NCBI GenBank assembly: GCA_903887035.1
Contig: CAISOG010000236.1
Location: 1 to 7,117, forward strand
Length of the DNA: 7,117 nt
Direction of reading: 5' to 3'
DNA from: an uncultured Holosporaceae bacterium
GTDB taxonomy: Bacteria > Pseudomonadota > Alphaproteobacteria > CAISOG01
This document shows positions 5,698-7,117 of the stretch, piece by piece. The position numbers and the translations under genes are program-made. The number at the start of each line of letters is the position of its first letter. The first letter of the stretch is position 1. The notes beneath the pieces were generated by a model. It did no database searches, had not been told where the DNA came from, and saw nothing but the letters and a program-made list of their open reading frames with translations.

Positions 5698-6882
5698 ATG
5701 AACAATGGCCATCATAATCGTCAACAGCCCAAGCCCAAAGGCTTTTCCGTGAATTCAGCACAAGAATCGCATGCCATCCATGCCACCCCCCCCGCCGAAA
5801 TTTCCCCCGAACCAGGTTTAACATCTGGCTTAGCCTCCGCGGCGGCATCCCGCCCGCTGGTTTGGGTGTTTGCCGACGATCGCCCCGGCAACACCAACCA
5901 ATGCATCGGGGTGGCTGAGGCTTTGGGCTTTGGCTATGAGGCCAAGACCATTCGCCACGATCCCTTGCGGGTGCAAATTCCCAACCCGCTGATTGGTGCC
6001 AGCGTGATCGCCCTGCGCCCCGATTTGCGCGCGGATCTGTGTCCGCCATGGCCGGATATTGTGATTGCGGGCGGGCGGCGCAACGCCCCGATTGCCCGAT
6101 GGGTTAAGCAACAATCGATTCGGGCGGGGCAGCGGCCAACCTTTCTGGTGCAACTGATGTGGCCAGGCTGGCCAGCGGGCGATTTCGACCTAATCTGCCT
6201 GCCCAGTCATGATCGGTTGCGCGCCCACCGCAACTTGCTGATTACCCAGGGGGCGCCGCATCGGTGTTGGCCAGAAACGGTCAGCGCGGCGGCGGCCGAA
6301 TGGCGCGACCAGATTCCCAACCTGGATGCCCTGCCCCGCCCATGGATTGCCGTGTTGGTGGGGGGCAGCACCAAACGCCACCCCTTTGCCCAGCGTCATA
6401 TGATGGAGCTGGCGCAATCCGCCGAAGCCCTGGCCACCCAAACCGGCGGCAGCCTGTTGGTCAGTACCAGCCGCCGCACCGACCCCATTCTGGTTGACAC
6501 CCTGCAAGCCGCGTTGAGCCGCCCGCATTTCTTTTATCGCTGGACGGAGGGCAGCGCCAACCCCTATATCGCCATGTTGGGGCTGGCCGATCAGCTGGTG
6601 GTAACCGGCGATTCGCTGTCGATGTGCTCTGAGGCGGCGGCGCAGGGCAAACCGCTGTTTATTTTTGCCCCGCCTGGCATTGCGCCCGCCAAGCATTATG
6701 ATTTTCACCGCCTGGTCTATGATGGCCATTATGGCTATCCGCTGAACAGCGATGGATTGGCGCAGGCGGCCGCAGCGCATGACCAGCCCGGCCGCATTCT
6801 GGACAACCCCGCTGTCACCATTGCCGCCACCATTAAGGAACGCTTGCATTTGACGGCGGCTGCGGCATCATCGGGCAGTTAA
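5698..6882 (+). CDS. ELM1-family protein (mitochondrial fission ELM1 / DUF1022, COG3660)
   Basis: This is 394 residues from ATG 5698. It matches the bacterial ELM1-like family, named after a plant mitochondrial fission protein and built like a nucleotide-sugar-dependent glycosyltransferase; its bacterial substrate is not established. Signature stretches are VFADDRPGNTNQCIGVAEAL (57-76), PDIVIAGGRRNAPIARW (119-135), VQLMWPGWPAGDFDLICLPS followed by HDR (151-173), GAPHR (185-189), VLVGGSTKRHPF (219-230), GGSLLVSTSRRTDP (250-263) and VVTGDSLSMCSEAAAQGKP (301-319). The conserved part begins near residue 53; the first 50 residues are polar and proline-rich and look disordered, making it longer than I would expect for the family. 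The start is uncertain: TTG 5671 gives 403 residues, while GTG 5749, with AAAGG seven bases before it, gives 377. ATG 5698 has no clear ribosome binding site. The next gene follows after 30 bases, so they are probably cotranscribed. Confidence 0.88.
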   Translation: MNNGHHNRQQPKPKGFSVNSAQESHAIHATPPAEISPEPGLTSGLASAAASRPLVWVFADDRPGNTNQCIGVAEALGFGYEAKTIRHDPLRVQIPNPLIGASVIALRPDLRADLCPPWPDIVIAGGRRNAPIARWVKQQSIRAGQRPTFLVQLMWPGWPAGDFDLICLPSHDRLRAHRNLLITQGAPHRCWPETVSAAAAEWRDQIPNLDALPRPWIAVLVGGSTKRHPFAQRHMMELAQSAEALATQTGGSLLVSTSRRTDPILVDTLQAALSRPHFFYRWTEGSANPYIAMLGLADQLVVTGDSLSMCSEAAAQGKPLFIFAPPGIAPAKHYDFHRLVYDGHYGYPLNSDGLAQAAAAHDQPGRILDNPAVTIAATIKERLHLTAAAASSGS

Positions 6883-6912
6883 ACAACCTTTGATGATATT
6901 GGGTAAGATAAA

Positions 6913-7117
6913 ATGACACTGGCCATCCCATCTTTTGACAATCGCCTGTCTGGTGGCGCGCAAAACGCCCTGTTTAAGGCCTATGGTCACCCGCTGGTCA
7001 CGGAACGGGTACCAGAATTGCTGAACCAGATTGCGGCGGCCGCCCGCCATGGACGGGTTGGGCTGTACGATCCCTATGGCCATGCCGCGCTGTTTGACCT
7101 GTATTACCCGCTGGCCA
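6913..7117 (+). CDS. hypothetical protein, 3' partial
   Basis: An open frame runs from ATG 6913 to the window edge with 68 full codons and no stop. It reads MTLAIPSFDNRLSGGAQNAL, then FKAYGHPLVTERVPEL and, near the edge, GLYDPYGHAALFDLYYPL. It has no signal peptide or membrane segment in the visible part. I do not recognise the family. GC-rich codon use like the neighbouring core genes and the 30-base gap after the ELM1-family gene on the same strand support a real gene in the same operon. The ribosome binding site is weak (GGGTAAG, 6901-6907). Its function may relate to that of the ELM1-family protein, but that is inference from position only. Confidence 0.65.
   Translation, partial: MTLAIPSFDNRLSGGAQNALFKAYGHPLVTERVPELLNQIAAAARHGRVGLYDPYGHAALFDLYYPLA

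Noticed and set aside
5655..5717. A 20-codon frame from ATG 5655 (MVFWRIGRYFAIFIDEQWPS) overlapping the ELM1-family start
   Set aside because: A leader peptide is conceivable, but there is no clear ribosome binding site and no regulatory amino-acid run; chance is more likely.
6190..6849. A 219-codon minus-strand open frame inside the ELM1-family gene
   Set aside because: It lies opposite strongly conserved ELM1-family motifs and resembles no known protein.

Overview
The window looks like a chromosome segment from an alphaproteobacterium, probably Rhodospirillales-like; genus and species cannot be told. The basis is the gene set: an ELM1-family (COG3660-type) protein, a single-domain response regulator with a tail repeating the GPDRR/GPERR motif, an XRE regulator of the common alphaproteobacterial type, and a mreD-mrdA pair. 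Most of the DNA is GC-rich, but about 3000-4790 is clearly AT-richer. The 60-base blocks I counted by hand gave 38-52% G+C inside the AT-rich gene and 68% in one block of mrdA.

Layout. 1-443 (+): 3' part of an XRE helix-turn-helix regulator whose reading frame is broken by an apparent one-base deletion near position 72/73. 533-1051 (+): mreD. 1099-2988 (+): mrdA, encoding PBP2. These two probably form one transcript for cell elongation, but neither mreC directly upstream nor rodA directly downstream is present. 3091-3807: a complete 717-bp insertion sequence of the IS1595 family (IS1016-like), with perfect 18-bp terminal inverted repeats, an 8-bp target duplication (AATTTTTA) and an intact transposase on the minus strand. 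3854-4774 (+): an AT-rich 306-residue protein I do not recognise, with eight cysteines and a weak beta-solenoid or pentapeptide-like stretch. 4967-5494 (-): a CheY-like response regulator. 5698-6882 (+): the ELM1-family protein, divergent from the regulator. 6913-7117 (+): the start of an unrecognised gene, probably in the ELM1 operon and running off the window.

Functionally, only mreD/mrdA form an obvious working unit (lateral wall synthesis at the inner membrane). The IS landed in the 5' region of the 306-residue gene and now separates it from a 9-bp perfect palindrome that would have lain about 69 bases upstream of its start codon. The AT-rich orphan gene plus IS looks like acquired DNA placed after mrdA, where rodA sits in many relatives. 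No rRNA, tRNA or CRISPR array was seen. The unknown 306-residue protein is the best candidate for undescribed biology, but nothing in the sequence proves a system.
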